DNA from: Sepioteuthis lessoniana
Lineage: Eukaryota; Mollusca; Cephalopoda; Myopsida; Loliginidae
Direction: 5' to 3'
DNA length: 64,000 nt
NCBI GenBank assembly: GCA_963585895.1
Contig: OY757924.1
Coordinates: 57,670,940 to 57,734,939, forward strand
Part shown: positions 32,921 to 44,552 of the stretch, in pieces
Layout: each line of letters opens with the position of its first letter
Numbering within the stretch: the stretch's first letter is position 1
Program-made: the position numbers and the translations under genes
The notes under the pieces: generated by a model
The model's database searches: none
The model's input: only the letters and a program-made list of their open reading frames with translations
Told to the model about the DNA's origin: nothing

Positions 32921-33720
32921 ATTTTGTAAATACATTTTTAAAAGAGCTTAAGCTCATTTCTTTTGCATGTATTGCTATTTAATGCCAATAATTCTATTTA
33001 CTAGTAAATATTTGTTTGCATACAGTTAAATGGTTTCAAGTATTGCAATGAAACAGTAACAATTTAATATTGATCATTTGTTTGCACACATTTAAATAGA
33101 TATATATATGTAAGAAATTAGTTTGTCGGTAATTCTATTTTTTAATGACTTAGAACTAATTTGTTTGCACTCTAGAATTGCTATTGTTTCTACACAGCTG
33201 AATGGTTTCAATTATTGCTATCTAACACGTATCATTCAATTCAATACTGACCATTTGTTTGCGGGCAGTGGTTACAAGTATTGCTATTTAACACTAATTA
33301 TTCTATTCAACATTACTCATTCATTTGCATCCAGTTAAATGATTCCAAGTATAGCAATGTATCATTAAGAATTCAATTAAACATCAGTCATTTGTTTACC
33401 TACAATTAAATGATCAAACAGTTCTATTCCAAATAATTCAATTTTGCAAAAGTCATTTGTTTGCACTCAGTTTGAATGTCAAACAGTTCTATTTGACCCA
33501 TAGATAGAACCTTTTCAAATATTACATCTGCAAACCAGTGTGGACTTGGGAGTGATGACAATAGAGGGTTAATCTGCTTTCCACAAAGCTCCAGCATTAC
33601 TGGATCTTCACCATCAGATTGTTTAGAGTCATATCTAAGACACCCGTTTGTAAGGGGTCCTACCTCTCAGCAGAGAATGCAGTTGGCAGATTCTACTGTC
33701 CCAGCTGACTGGGCTTGCAA
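32917..33720 (+). mobile_element. Repeat A lacking its hairpin
   Basis: It starts at ATTTTGTAAATACATTTTT, has about eight type-1 core units, and ends in module 2 (CAGCATTACTGGATCTTC, ATTCTACTGTCCCAGCTGAC). Confidence 0.82.
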
Positions 33721-33774
33721 CCAAGATGACTATAGCAACCCACAAAGTGTAGAATATATTATATGTGTATTTAT

Positions 33775-34070
33775 GGAGGTGCCCGTGGTGTAATGGTTAT
33801 CGTCATAGGAAATGGACACAGTGACACGAGTTCAAATCCTGGACGAGACTGATTGCATTTTCACATAGCATTAATACCCTTGAGAAAGGTATAAATCCAA
33901 TTATTCTCCCTCCAGCTATGGGTAAATAGTAGGACAGACTGTGTTCTTCAGCCTTGGTGAGGCAACTCATCTAGGAGAAGGAAAACTCTGAATTCAAACC
34001 TGTTAAACTCCGCTTAAAAATTGACCTTGTGTCATATCCTGCCCAAGTGGAGGGGTTGGGTAAATAGGAT
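33775..34070 (+). mobile_element. SINE-1 full-length copy
   Basis: The tRNA-like head has GGTGCCCGTGGTGTAATGG and B box GAGTTCAAATCCTGG. The central domain is ATACCCTTGAGAAAGGTATA, CCCTCCAGCTATGGGTAAAT. The tail is GGAGAAGGAAAACTCTGAAT to GGTTGGGTAAATAGGA. It faces an inverted copy 60 bp away. Confidence 0.93.
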
Positions 34071-34130
34071 AACTAAATATGTGTATACATATATGTTAAT
34101 ATTCAAAAGATGTATGTATTTATATATATA

Positions 34131-34410
34131 TCCACCCCTCCAATGGACAGGGTGTGACAAGGTCAATTTTTAAGCGGAGTTTAATAGCTTTGAATTCAGT
34201 TTTCCTTCTCCTAGACTGGTTGCCTAACCAAGCCTAAAGAATTCAGTCTGTCCTACTATTTTACCTATGGCTGGAGGGAGTATAATTGGATTCATACCTT
34301 CTCCGAATTGCATTAGGGCCATATGAAATGCAAACTCTCTCATCGAGGATTTGAACTTGTGTAGCTGTATCCATTTCCTATGAAAATAACCATTACACTA
34401 CAGGACATCC
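34131..34410 (-). mobile_element. SINE-1, inverted partner
   Basis: The complete reverse order is present, from CCACCCCTCCAATGGACAGG to AACCATTACACTACAGGAC. With 33775-34070 it forms an inverted repeat of about 280 bp per arm. Confidence 0.92.
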
Positions 34411-34482
34411 AATATATATATTTATGTATATATATGCATACATAATGTGAATATATAATCACACTTATCCACAGAGCAATGT

Positions 34483-34503
34483 GTGTGTGTGTGTGTGTGT
34501 GTG
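34483..34503. repeat. (TG)n microsatellite
   Basis: About 10 TG units. Confidence 0.95.
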
Positions 34504-34514
34504 GGCAAGTGTTA

Positions 34515-35385
34515 GTTGTACTTTATGTAGTTTATTTCATGCCAAATTCTGTTTATACACATACATATACTAAATATATACAGGGTATCTAAAAAGAGAT
34601 GTAACCAATTAATATGATAAGGAATTATTTCTGAGACAAGTGCAATGACGGTTATTTAGAACACGTCTTGTAAAAAATGCATCCTCTGAGCAAGAGATGT
34701 CAAATCAATATTTTTTTAATTGTCATTATATCAACCTTCAGGAAATGCAATCTTTTTTTGAGTTTCTTGTCTCCCAAATAAATCACTATCATATTAATGG
34801 GTTGCATCTATTTTGAGACAGCTTTGAATAATTTTGTCACCAAGTAAGTAGTGACACAAATATTTTTTTCCTTTCTTGTCCAAGGTGTTGTGATTGAGGA
34901 TTATAAGTTGTTATAGTATACTATTTGGAAAACTGAAACAAAAAATAACACAACATTATTATGAGTAGAATTATAAACAGTCACGTGGGTTCCATGTATA
35001 TTAAGACACCCTGTATGATTTGTAAACAAATAGTTTGTAACATTGATTTTAAAATGAGCCAGAGCTCACTTGTTTGCACCCAGTTAAATGGTTTCAAGTA
35101 TTGTTATCTAATACTAATAATTCAATTTAACATCATTTATTTGTTTTTCAAAGAGTTAAATGGTTTCAAGTAGAGTAAATAGTTCTATTTGACCCAGAGA
35201 TAGGACCCCAACACTCCGGGTCTAGGTGGGCCAGGGAGTAATGGCAGTGAAAGGGTACTCTCCAAAGATGAAGAATTGGAACCTCACCATCAGATGGTTT
35301 AGAGTCATATCTAGGACATTAGTTAGGGTGGATCCTACCACTCTGCAGAAAAGCAGTTGGCGTATTCTATAGTTCTTGCTGACTG
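34515..35385 (+). mobile_element. Repeat A split by a DNA miniature
   Basis: A hairpin remnant (GTTTATTTCATGCCAAATTC) and spacer up to 34580 are followed by an inserted 433 bp element. GATTTGTAAACAAATAGTTTG, core units and module 2 (AGATAGGACC...TGAAGAATTGGAACCTCACC) continue from 35014. Confidence 0.8.
34581..35013. mobile_element. CAGGGT-ended DNA miniature, 433 bp
   Basis: The left end CAGGGTATCTAAAAAGAGAT then GTAACC and the right end, reversed, CAGGGTGTCTTAATATACAT then GGAACC form imperfect inverted repeats of about 26 bp. TA flanks lie at 34579-34580 and 35014-35015, inside repeat A's TA spacer. No transposase. Confidence 0.85.
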
Positions 35386-35390
35386 AGCTG

Positions 35391-35394
<4 letters not shown>

Positions 35395-35427
<33 letters not shown>

Positions 35428-35428
35428 A
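35395..35428. repeat. (TA)n(TG)n microsatellite
   Basis: A TA tract is followed by about 12 TG units. Confidence 0.95.
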
Positions 35429-35514
35429 TGAAGATTTTCAAACAGAAAGAATGGTATTTTGCTTGTTGTTGATGTTAAAGATTAAATGTAATCTATGAAG
35501 AATCTCTGTAATTT

Positions 35515-35625
35515 CAGCTTCCTTCAGAAAATAGTGGGAAATTCTTTCAAGGCAGGAAGCATTCCAGAGAATTTTCAGATTGGAAAATTTGGAATCATTC
35601 TGCCCAAGAGCAAACCCTTTGTAAA
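35515..35625 (+). pseudogene. Possible LINE reverse transcriptase fragment
   Basis: The frame with KIVGNSFKAGSIPENFQIGK followed by IILPKSKP resembles the region of LINE reverse transcriptases before the first catalytic block (typically a small-residue-rich GxxPxxWK...IxPIPK pattern). Only about 35 residues are visible before a stop. Evidence is weak, and a chance match is possible. Confidence 0.35.
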
Positions 35626-35929
35626 ATAAATGAAGGATTCATCGCAAAATGTTCAAGAAAATAACCTGCATGGCTGTGGGCATGCAAACCAGGACGCCTT
35701 CTTTCTCATCACTCTCTACACTGACATCAGTACTGCCTTCCTTTTTCCACCTTGACAAAAAAATATATATATATATAATATTCTTTCAACATTTAATAAG
35801 AAAATGATCAGCATCTTACTCAAAACTGCCACTACCATCACAACAACAGCACACATCTCCATGAACAAGACATTTAATACCAGTACCCCCACTACCAAAA
35901 GATCACTACCACTGCTACCATTAGAGCAG

Positions 35930-36950
35930 CAGCAGCAGCAATTTCAAGCATTATCACCAAAATCTTCTTCTTCATTGCAAGAATCATCACCATCACAACA
36001 ACAACAACTGCAACAACCACTACGATTACTATGACCACCTCCATAACAACAACCACAACCACCACAACAACACTCACTGCTGCCACCACTACAATCACAA
36101 CACCAACACAAATAATAACTACCAAAAAATTCTTCATCATGACCACCACCACCACCACCACAACTACAACAACGCTCACTGATACCACCACTACAATCAC
36201 AACAACAACACTAATAATAATTGCCATAAGAATCTTCATCATCCTCACCACCACCACCACCACAACAACAACACTCACTGATACCACCACTACAATCACA
36301 ACAACAACACTAATAATAATTGCCATAAGAATCTTCATCATCCTCACCACCACCACCACAACAACAACAACACTCACTGATACCACCACTACAATCACAA
36401 CAACAACACTAATAATAATTGCCAAAAGAATCTTCATCATCACCACCACCACCACCACAACAACAACACTCACTGATACCACCACTACAATCACAACAAC
36501 AACACTAATAATAATTGCCAAAAGAATCTTCATCAGCACCACCACCACCACCACAACAACAACAACACTCAATGCTACCTCCACTATAATCACAACAACA
36601 ACACTAATACTTATTACCAAAACAATCATCATCATGACCACCACCACCACCACAACAACAACAAAAACACTCAATGCTACAACCACTACAATCACAACAA
36701 CACCACCAATACTAACTTTCAAAAGAATCTTCATCATCACCACCACCACCACAACAACAACAACACTCAATGCTACCGCCACTATAATCACAACGACACT
36801 AATACTAACTTCCAGAAGAATCTTCATCATGACCACCACCACCACCACAACAACAACACTCAATGCTACAAGCACAACAAACATCTCCACAACAAAAACA
36901 ATCATATCTACAAAGAAAATATTTATGAACATAACCACAGCAATAATACT
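35930..36950. repeat. CAA/CAC-rich minisatellite, both strands open
   Basis: Eight or nine units of about 96-99 bp consist of AAGAATCTTCATCAT, (CAC)n, (CAA)n, ACTCACTGATACCACCACTA, CAATCACAACAACAACA and CTAATAATAATTGCC. Starts near 36228, 36327, 36426 and 36522 give spacings of 99, 99 and 96, all multiples of three. The plus strand is open for 318 codons (mostly Thr, 36031-36987) and the minus strand for 361 codons (mostly Val, 35892-36977). No start context, splice site or recognisable domain supports a protein. Confidence 0.9.
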
Positions 36951-36987
36951 CACCACTATGATTAATGCTATAAACATGTCTCTTTAG

Positions 36988-37209
36988 TTTAATAATATCT
37001 TCCTGTGAATCATTTTGAAAAAAATTAATTCAAATAATTTAATCTAGTTTGTTAAAGGAATATTTTATGAAGCCAAGAATGTTCAGTAATAAAAGAATGA
37101 AAAACATTTATTTACTGCTAAATAAAAATCCAAATTGACATCCTCTAAATATTCTAATTCCATAATTTTTGCCAGGGATAGTATTATTAACAGTGTTTGT
37201 TTCAGTTGA
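36988..37209. other. Unassigned sequence
   Basis: Its left part (about 37035-37160) resembles 37700-37830: TTTGTTAAAGGAATATTTTA, CCAAGAATGTTCAG, and TTTACTGCTAAAT with GGACATCCTCTAA-type ends. Confidence 0.5.
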
Positions 37210-37462
37210 CCTGGCCATTGGCTTAATGAGTAGAGTGTTCACCAATGGTCCCAGAGACCAGGGTTCAGTCACAGTCGAGTCATACCAAAGACTCAAAAAA
37301 TGGTACTTGATGCCGCCTTGCTTAACACTCAGCATTAAAAGGTAAGGATCGAGGGTAAAGTGGAGTAATCCAGGGAATGGAGTAGCACACTTCCATACAC
37401 CACAGTGTAGTAGCTATTGAAAAGGGAGCCTCCGGGTCACCTTCGACAAAGGTCGACTAAAC
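37210..37462 (+). mobile_element. SINE-2 with target duplication
   Basis: The head GGCCATTGGCTTAATGAGTA and B-box GGGTTCAGTCACAG are followed by the full body. TTTCAGTTGA (37200-37209) and TTTCAATTGA (37463-37472) flank it, one mismatch in ten. Confidence 0.9.
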
Positions 37463-37917
37463 TTTCAATTGAGGTTTCTTTTGTTGGAGCTAGGTCTCCT
37501 TTCAGTTAGGTATGCCAAACCGTTTGTTGAAGTCAGCAAGAACTGTTGTTTTACCAGAAATTCATTTGCATATCAAGGCTTCTGCTGATACTTGTTTTAG
37601 TAATACAAATTCCAAGATCATTCCACAATTTTTTTTTCAACATTGGGTAATAGTATTTTCTTCTGCATGGCTTAGAAAAATGATGCCATTAAATTCAAGC
37701 AATTTAATCAAGTTTGTTTAATGAATATTCTATGATGCCAGAATGTTCAGCTATTAAAAAAAATCTTTACTGCTAAATCAAAAAGCTATGTGGACATCCT
37801 CTAAGTGTGTTAATTCCTGAATCTTTATTGGGATAGTACCTATGATTCAGTACTAATTCTTGGTCCTTTTTCTTTTACCTTAGGGTTCCACGTGTCTTCA
37901 TCTCAACCTCTATTTAT
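37463..37917. other. Unassigned; duplicate of flanking DNA
   Basis: The segment 37700-37830 is a second copy of about 37035-37160 (AGTTTGTTTAATGAATATTC, CCAGAATGTTCAGCTATTA, GTGGACATCCTCTAAGTG). No gene. Confidence 0.5.
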
Positions 37918-38745
37918 TAGCTTACCCAGTCGGCTGGGACTGTAGAATACACTGACTGCACCTCTGCAGAGGGGTAAGACCCCCCCACCCGTGAATGTCT
38001 TGAATATGACACTGAACAATCTAATAGTGAGGTCCCAGTAATGCTGGGGCTTTGGGGAATACAGAGCACCCCTTCATTGCCATTGCTCTCAGGTCCACTC
38101 TGGCCCAGCATGGTAGCACCTGATAGGGCCCTATCTATGGGTTAAATAGAACTAATGGCATACTTATGCTAAACTGAATTGCTTGAAAAAGAAATGTTTT
38201 TGACAATTAAACTGTACTTACATTTAAACTGCATGCTTATGGTAAACTGAATTATTTTAAATAGAACTGTTTTTTGACATTGAAACTGTATTTACACTAA
38301 ACTGAATTGTTTAACATAGAACTGTTTTGACATAGAACTGTTTTGACATTTAACTGTGCGTAAACAAAATCTATACTTATACTAAACTGAATTAGCTGAA
38401 TTAGAACACATTGGCTAAACTGAATAGCTAGAAATAGAAATGTTTTTCACAATTAGATTGTACTTACATTCAAACCATGCTTATGCTAAATTGAATTGTT
38501 TGAAATTTAACTGTTTTTGTCATTGAAACTGTAGTTACACAAAACTGAATAGTTATACATAACTGTTTGAATAAACTGAATAGTTTAAAACAGAAATGTT
38601 TTTGGGAATTAAACTGTGTACTCATGCTAAACTGAATTGCTTTAAATAGAACTCATTATTGACATAAAAATGGATTTGGCGTTAAATAACCTGCAAAGGT
38701 TGATATGCCATAAAACCAACCAACCAACCAACCTCTATTTATTAG
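37918..38745 (-). mobile_element. Repeat A with type-2 core
   Basis: Module 2 comes first (CCCAGTCGGCTGGGACTGTA, CCAGTAATGCTGGGGC, GATAGGGCCCTATC). About eight reversed type-2 core units follow (CTTATGCTAAACTGAATTG), then the hairpin (TTGGCGTTAAATAACC, GTTGATATGCCATAAAACC) and (CCAA)n. Confidence 0.88.
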
Positions 38746-39412
38746 GATGTTTGTTTAAAATTGCCTACTCTGTTATTACTTTATCAAAAACCTCTGAACT
38801 GTGCGATGATTTTCTTGACACTGCGAGATAACTACTGCAAATTCTTGATGCCATCTGATCATGCCATAGCTTTTTGGTCTGTCTCGGTACTCTATTGGGA
38901 TCTGGCCAATTCTGCTTACAGTCTTATATTCTTTTGCATTCTGTTGAAAGTCTTGCAATCTCTCAACAGACACTGGGTGAGATGACTATTACAACACTCT
39001 GCCTTGATGACTCTATGCTGAAAATCTCTTAAATCTTCTAACAATTTGCCAGTCTCCTGCACTCCGTTGGGACACAGGCAAATGCACTGATTCTATAGAA
39101 AGTGAATAATACCGCAACTCCACCTCTCTCCTGCCTAGCTGGAAACACATGTAAAATTCTCTAACTCAGGATGTTTCATCACATCTAAAAATAACATTAC
39201 CCTTTCCTAAAAAAAGACCCAAGTGTGTTGTCATTTTCTAGAATAACTTTTCCTTATTTTACCACCAAAATCTAGTTGGTCCCAGACCAACTGTCCCTTG
39301 TCTAAAGAGTAGAAGTCCAGTATTTGAAGAAAAAAGACCAAATATATTTTTCTGCTAATTCAACTGCTGGTTAAATATCAGTCCTGAATTTAATGATTAG
39401 CTGGTTGGTTGG
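38746..39412. other. Unassigned sequence
   Basis: No gene or repeat recognised. Overlapping frames at 38761 (plus) and 38776 (minus) are on opposite strands and not convincing. Confidence 0.4.
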
Positions 39413-40870
39413 TTGATTGGTTGGTTGGATTTTTGGCATATCAACTTTTGTAGGTTATTTATTCCCAAATCCTCTTTATACATATAAAGAGTAAATATAT
39501 GATTTGTAAACGCATAATTTGTAGATAACATTTTTAAAGGAACCATAGTTCACTCATTTATTCACAGTTAACTGATTTCAAGTATTTCAATTTAAAACAA
39601 ATTATTCAATTTAATATTAATCATTTGTTAGCACACAGTTAAATGGTTTCAAGTATTGCCTTGTAATACTAACAATTTAATTTAACAACAGTCATTTGTT
39701 TGCGCACAGTTAAATTTATAACCATTCATGATTTGTAAGTGAATAATTTGTAGGTAATTTTATTTTAAAACAGAGCTAATTAGTTTGTGCTCTATTAAGT
39801 ATTGCTATTATTTGCACATAGTTTAATGGTTTTAAGTATTGCTATCTAACACTAATAATTCTAATTAATATTAATCATTTGTTTGCACACAGAGAAGTGT
39901 GTAGAGAAGAGGAAAATTTCGTATTTTGGTTTGGCGTACAAATTTATTTCAACACTTAATTTCACCCAATCAGGATGACTTATCCTATTCAGCCCGGACC
40001 TTCATTTCCGGCTTGCAAATCGGGTGAGCGGCCAAACCCACTCTCTTTGGCTTGAGACGGCAACCAGAACAGACGTTCCTCTGGCCGTCCCTGCTTAGCG
40101 ATGCTTTTTAACATAGCAACACTAGCAGCAGCAACATGGACACTCAATGAGGGAACCATCTAATTTATGGATTTCCAACGAGGAATCCCAGTTGAACATA
40201 AATTGGAAACAGACAACATGCCTCGCACAGGCTCAACTTTGTGTCACCCCAAAAATTGGCTATGTCGATCTGAGCGTAAGCCCGCTCTCGACACAAGCTC
40301 CCCTTTCACCGCTGGACCACATGGAGACAACACAGACTCTCCCCCAAATACCAGATACAAAACTACATGGTGACTCTAAACACAATCTCTCACACGTCCG
40401 ACAAGACACGCTGCTTTCTCAACATCTCGCTACGCCATTTCGTCTCCAACACTAACAAGCCTAAACTCCACGAGTCTTGCAGCACCAAAAGCAAACCATA
40501 TTCAATGCTGCAAATAAAAAACTTTCTTTGTTGTGTTGTTAAAGAAAAGTTTCGTCATTCATTTGTGTTGCCTAAAAAAATATAGTGTTAGAGAAATTAA
40601 CAATTTCCCGAAACGCTATAAGTGTTTACAAGTATTGCTATTTAAAAGTAATTATTCTATTCTACACCATTCATTCATTAACACAGAATCATATGGGTCC
40701 AAGTATTGCAACCAATAATTCAGTTTTTATACACAGTTAAATGGTTTCAGAACTGCTATTCAAGTCTAATGATTACATATAACATTACTCCTTTGTTTGC
40801 ACCCAGTTCAATGATTCCAAGTATTTCTATGTAACACTAACAGTTCAATTAACATCAGTTATTTGTTTGC
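39413..40870 (+). mobile_element. Repeat A split by element F
   Basis: The hairpin (TTTTTGGCATATCAACTTTT) and type-1 core run to 39900. Element F follows, and core units resume at TTACAAGTATTGCTATTT (40626). It lacks module 2 and runs into the next A copy. Confidence 0.8.
39901..40620 (+). mobile_element. LTR-like element F, copy 2
   Basis: About 720 bp homologous to 16374-17250. Shared blocks: GAGGAAAATTTCGTATTTTG, ATTTCACCCAATCAGGATGA, CCCGGACCTTCATTTCCGGC, GAGTCTTGCAGCACCAAAAG. AAGTGT occurs at both edges (39895-39900, 40620-40625), consistent with a target duplication. AATAAA lies near 40509. It lacks the tandem duplication of copy 1. Confidence 0.72.
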
Positions 40871-40904
40871 ACCCAATTAAATATTTGTTTGTTTGTTTGT
40901 TTGT

Positions 40905-41540
40905 TTGGTTGGTTGGTTGGTTTTATGGCATATCAACCTTTATAGGTTTTTTAATGCCAAATCCATTTTTATAAAAATAAACAGTTCTATTTAACACAGT
41001 TCAATTAAGCATAAGTACACAGTTTAATTGTCAAAAACATTTCTATTTCAAGCTATTCAGTTTAGTTAAACAGTTCTAATTCAAGCAATTCAATTTAGTA
41101 TTAGTATAGTTTTTGTTTACACACAGTTAAATGTCAAAACAGTTCTATTTCAAACAACTCAGTTTAGCATAAGTACAGTTCCAATGTCAAAACAGTTCTA
41201 TTTCAAACAATTCAGTTCAGCATATGTACACAGTTTAAAAGTCAAAATAGTTCTATTTCAAGCGATTCAGTTTAGTATAAAAAAAACTGTTCCATTTCAA
41301 ATAATTCAGTTTAGCATAAGTACACAGTTTAGTTCTATTTGACCCATAGATAGGATCCTATCAGGTGCTATCACTCCAGGCCAAAATGGACCTGGGAGTG
41401 ATGGCAATGAAGGGATACACCACATTCCACAAAGCTCAAGCATTACTGGAGCATCACCATCAGATTGTTTAGTGTCATATCCAGGACACTCATTTGGGGA
41501 GGGGTCTTACCCCTCTGCATCAACCAGTTGAATGGTTTCA
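40905..41540 (+). mobile_element. Repeat A with type-2 core
   Basis: (GGTT)n and the hairpin (TTTTATGGCATATCAACC) lead into about six type-2 units and module 2 (CCATAGATAGGATCCTATCA, AAGCATTACTGGAGCATC) up to CTTACCCCTCTGCATCAACC. Confidence 0.88.
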
Positions 41541-41690
41541 AGTATTACTATGTAATACTAATAGTTCAGTTAACATCAGTTATTTGCACCCTGTTAAATT
41601 GTCAAACAGTTATGTTTGACCCATACAGGAGACCCTATCAGGTACTGGCATGTCGGGTCAAAGTGGACCTGGCAGTAATCAATATATTAT
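41521..41690 (+). mobile_element. Second repeat A fragment
   Basis: Type-1 core (GAATGGTTTCAAGTATTACT) and the start of module 2 (GACCCATACAGGAGACCC) follow immediately after the previous A copy. Confidence 0.7.
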
Positions 41691-41887
41691 ACTGCTTACT
41701 GGGCTGGAATTTCATGAATAATAACAAAGTCTAATCCCCAAAGGAATTCAGGACTGATACACAAATAAGCAATTAAAATATGAAGGATTAAAAACATTTA
41801 TGTACACTGCACATATATTAAAGTAATACACACACAAAAAAATATTTGTAAATCATTATCATTACCAAAATTATATAAATGCATCAA

Positions 41888-42026
41888 AAGACAGACTGGG
41901 TTCTTCAGCCTTGGTGAGGCAACTAGTCTAGGAGAAGGAAAAACTCTGAATTCAAACTTAAACTCCGCTTAAAAATTGACCTTGTGTCATATCCTGCCCG
42001 AGCGGAGGGGTTGGGTAAATAGGATA
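41888..42026 (+). mobile_element. SINE-1 3' half with target duplication
   Basis: From ACTGGGTTCTTCAGCCTTGG to GGTTGGGTAAATAGGAT. AAAAGACA appears on both sides, consistent with a 5'-truncated insertion. Confidence 0.75.
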
Positions 42027-42064
42027 AAAAGACAACGTCTGTTCAACTCTGTCTTCTGTTATTT

Positions 42065-42540
42065 CTTGCCCAGTTAGCTTCGGCTGTAGAATATGCCAAC
42101 TGCATCTATAACAAGTGTCTTTGATATGACTGTAAACAATCTGATGGTGAGGTTCCAGTAATGCTGGAGCTTCGGATAATGCAGATTTCCTTTTCATTGC
42201 CATCGCTCCCAGGTCCACTCTGGCCTGGAGTGGTAGCACCTGATAGGGTCCTATCTATAGGTCAATTAGAACTGTTTGACATCTAAAATGAGTGCAAACA
42301 AATGACTAATGATCAATTGAATTGTTTAAAATAGAAAAGTTTGATCATTTAACTGTGTGTAAACAAATGACTGATGTTTAATTGAATTATTTGTGATACA
42401 TAGAATTACTTGGAACCATTCAACTTTCTTGACTTATGTTTACAAATCATATCTATCTAATATATATGTATAAACCAGGTTTGGCATTAAATAACCTATA
42501 ATCGTTGATATGCCATAAAACCATACCAAATCAAATTATC
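42065..42540 (-). mobile_element. Repeat A, compact complete copy
   Basis: Module 2 (TAGCTTCGGCTGTAGAATA, CCAGTAATGCTGGAGCTTC), two to three type-1 core units, and the hairpin (TTGGCATTAAATAACC, CGTTGATATGCCATAAAACC) are all present. Confidence 0.88.
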
Positions 42541-42784
42541 CTGTTTTTTTTTATTTTCTGTTTGCACGTTCTATTTATAATTAATTCAAGCATTAATATT
42601 TTATCATAGTCATCTGGAAGATTTCTCTGCAACAAAATTAATTAATATTGTAAAGCTGGTCTACCTACAAATAATGTCACAACAGGACTCTTTTCCAGTA
42701 GGGTATAGGAATTATGAGATTGGAAAACACTGCTGCTGTGTCATTATTTATAAGTGGATCAGCTTCACAGTGTTAATCAATTGT
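42541..42784. other. Unassigned sequence
   Basis: Nothing recognised. Confidence 0.4.
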
Positions 42785-43060
42785 TTAATGGCATATCAAC
42801 TTCTTATGGGATATCTTAATGCTAACATTTGATTCATTCATAAATGTTTGAATTTATTCATAACTATTTCTAGATTTAGTTTGGTTTATATGTTTAACGG
42901 CATATCACTCTTTATGGGTTATTTAATGCTGAAATGTAATATATTTATAAATGTTTGATTGTAATCATAACTACTTGTTGGCTTAGTTTAGTTTGTTTGT
43001 TTAATGGCATATCAACTTCTTATAGGTTATTTAATGTCAACATTTGATTTATTTGTCAAT
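42785..43060 (+). repeat. Hairpin module in three tandem copies
   Basis: AATGGCATATCAACTTCTTA, AACGGCATATCACTCTTTAT and AATGGCATATCAACTTCTTA occur about 110-120 bp apart, each followed by GGTTATTTAATG-type closing arms and ATTTGATT-rich spacer. Confidence 0.85.
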
Positions 43061-43214
43061 ATCAGATTGTAATTGTGTGTACATTTTTAATGAACCATTG
43101 CATTTTTTAATTGATCTTTTTTCTTAGTTTATAATCATTTGTTTGGTCATAGTTATATAGTTTCAAGTATTCCTATCCAAGATTAATAATTCCCACATAA
43201 TTATATATCGTTTG

Positions 43215-43404
43215 AATTCTTTGTTTAATGGCACATCAACTTTCACAGGTTATTCAAAGACAAAGCTATCCTTGTAGAACAGCTGTGATATTATATAGCC
43301 CATAGCTGAAGGGTTTAAGGGGTTTCATACTTTTCCCTAGAGTATTAATTCAAAAGTGAATTTAATAGCGTAACTGGAGATTGAACAAACTTATTTTGAG
43401 GCCA
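43215..43404 (-). mobile_element. SINE-4 copy, head truncated
   Basis: The hairpin tail (AATGGCACATCAACTTTCAC) and the central domain (CATACTTTTCCCTAGAGTATT) are present, running to AGATTGAACAAACTTATTTT in the tRNA-like head. Confidence 0.75.
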
Positions 43405-43925
43405 TAATCTAGCTTGCCGAGTCAGCTGGGGCAGTAGAATACATCAATTGCACCTCTGCAGAGGGATAAGACTCCCCCCCCCCCACTGACAAGTGTCCTG
43501 GATATGAAACTAAACAATCTGATGGTGATGTTCCAGTAATGCTGGAGCTTTGGAAAATGCGGAGGACCCCTTTACTGCCATCACTCCCAGGTCCACTTTG
43601 GCCTGGAGTGGTAGCACTAAACTGTACACTTATGCTAAACTGAATTATTTGAAATGGAACTGTTTTTGTATGCTAAACTGAATAGCTTGAAATAGAACTT
43701 TTTTTTGACATTGAAACTGTACTTATGCTAAACTGATTTATTTGAAATAGAACTATTTGACTAAATTGAATAGATTGAAATAGAAATGTTTTTGACAATT
43801 AAACTGTGTACTTATGCTAAACTGAATTGTTTGAAATAGAACTGTTTATTTGTATAAAAATGGATTTGGCATTAAATAACGTACAAACGTTAATATACCA
43901 TAAAACTCAAACAAACAAACAAACT
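43405..43925 (-). mobile_element. Repeat A with type-2 core
   Basis: Module 2 (GTCAGCTGGGGCAGTAGAAT, CCAGTAATGCTGGAGCTTTG), about five reversed type-2 units, then the hairpin (TTGGCATTAAATAACG, GTTAATATACCATAAAAC). Confidence 0.87.
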
Positions 43926-44069
43926 AACAAACATAATCTAGCACTTTACCCATTATCCCACAAAGTCTTCCCCAATTATATATGATACCAAGTAACTATT
44001 ACTATTTAATAATAATTTGTTTGCCCATTTACATGGTTTCAAGTAACTAATAATAATAATTCTTACAAA
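43926..44069. other. Unassigned, core-like fragments
   Basis: Fragments such as TTACATGGTTTCAAGTAACT resemble the type-1 core. Confidence 0.4.
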
Positions 44070-44340
44070 TGATTGATTTTAACCGCATGTCAGCTGCCTC
44101 GGGTTATTTTATGCCAAGCTGTTAGGGAATTACATTCATATCTACATTAGTGTAATTGTTTAAGAATTTTTGAATATTGAATACGAGAGGACCCGAGCAG
44201 GTACTGCCACAACAGAGTGAACCTGGGAGTAATGGCAATGAAGGCATATTCTACACTCCCCTAGAACTGGAGCCTCAATACCAGATGCAGTCTAATGTCA
44301 CCTTTTTTTTTTGGTAGGAATAGATTTTACCCCTCTTCAG
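44070..44340 (+). mobile_element. Repeat A2 copy
   Basis: The A2 hairpin (GATTTTAACCGCATGTCAGC, GGGTTATTTTATGCCAAGC) is followed by a diverged module 2 (CAGGTACTGCCACAACAGAG, GGGAGTAATGGCAATGAAGG). Confidence 0.75.
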
Positions 44341-44552
44341 ATCCAACAGGGTTGGATCAATTTCAGTTTACATATTTGAACGACAATTGTTACTGCTACA
44401 CATTTCTTGAATTTTGAATCAATCTGTTCAGCAATTGTAAAAGAGAGGTTCATAATCATTATAAACATCATAGAAGATATTTTTAAAATTTGACCGAGAA
44501 CCCAGAAATTGCTCACCTTGCAAAGCCAGATAGCATGCATAGTAGCTATGGG

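Noticed and set aside
36031..36987. 318-codon Thr-rich open frame as a gene
   Set aside because: It coincides exactly with a CAA/CAC minisatellite, the opposite strand is open too, and there is no domain, start context or splice support.
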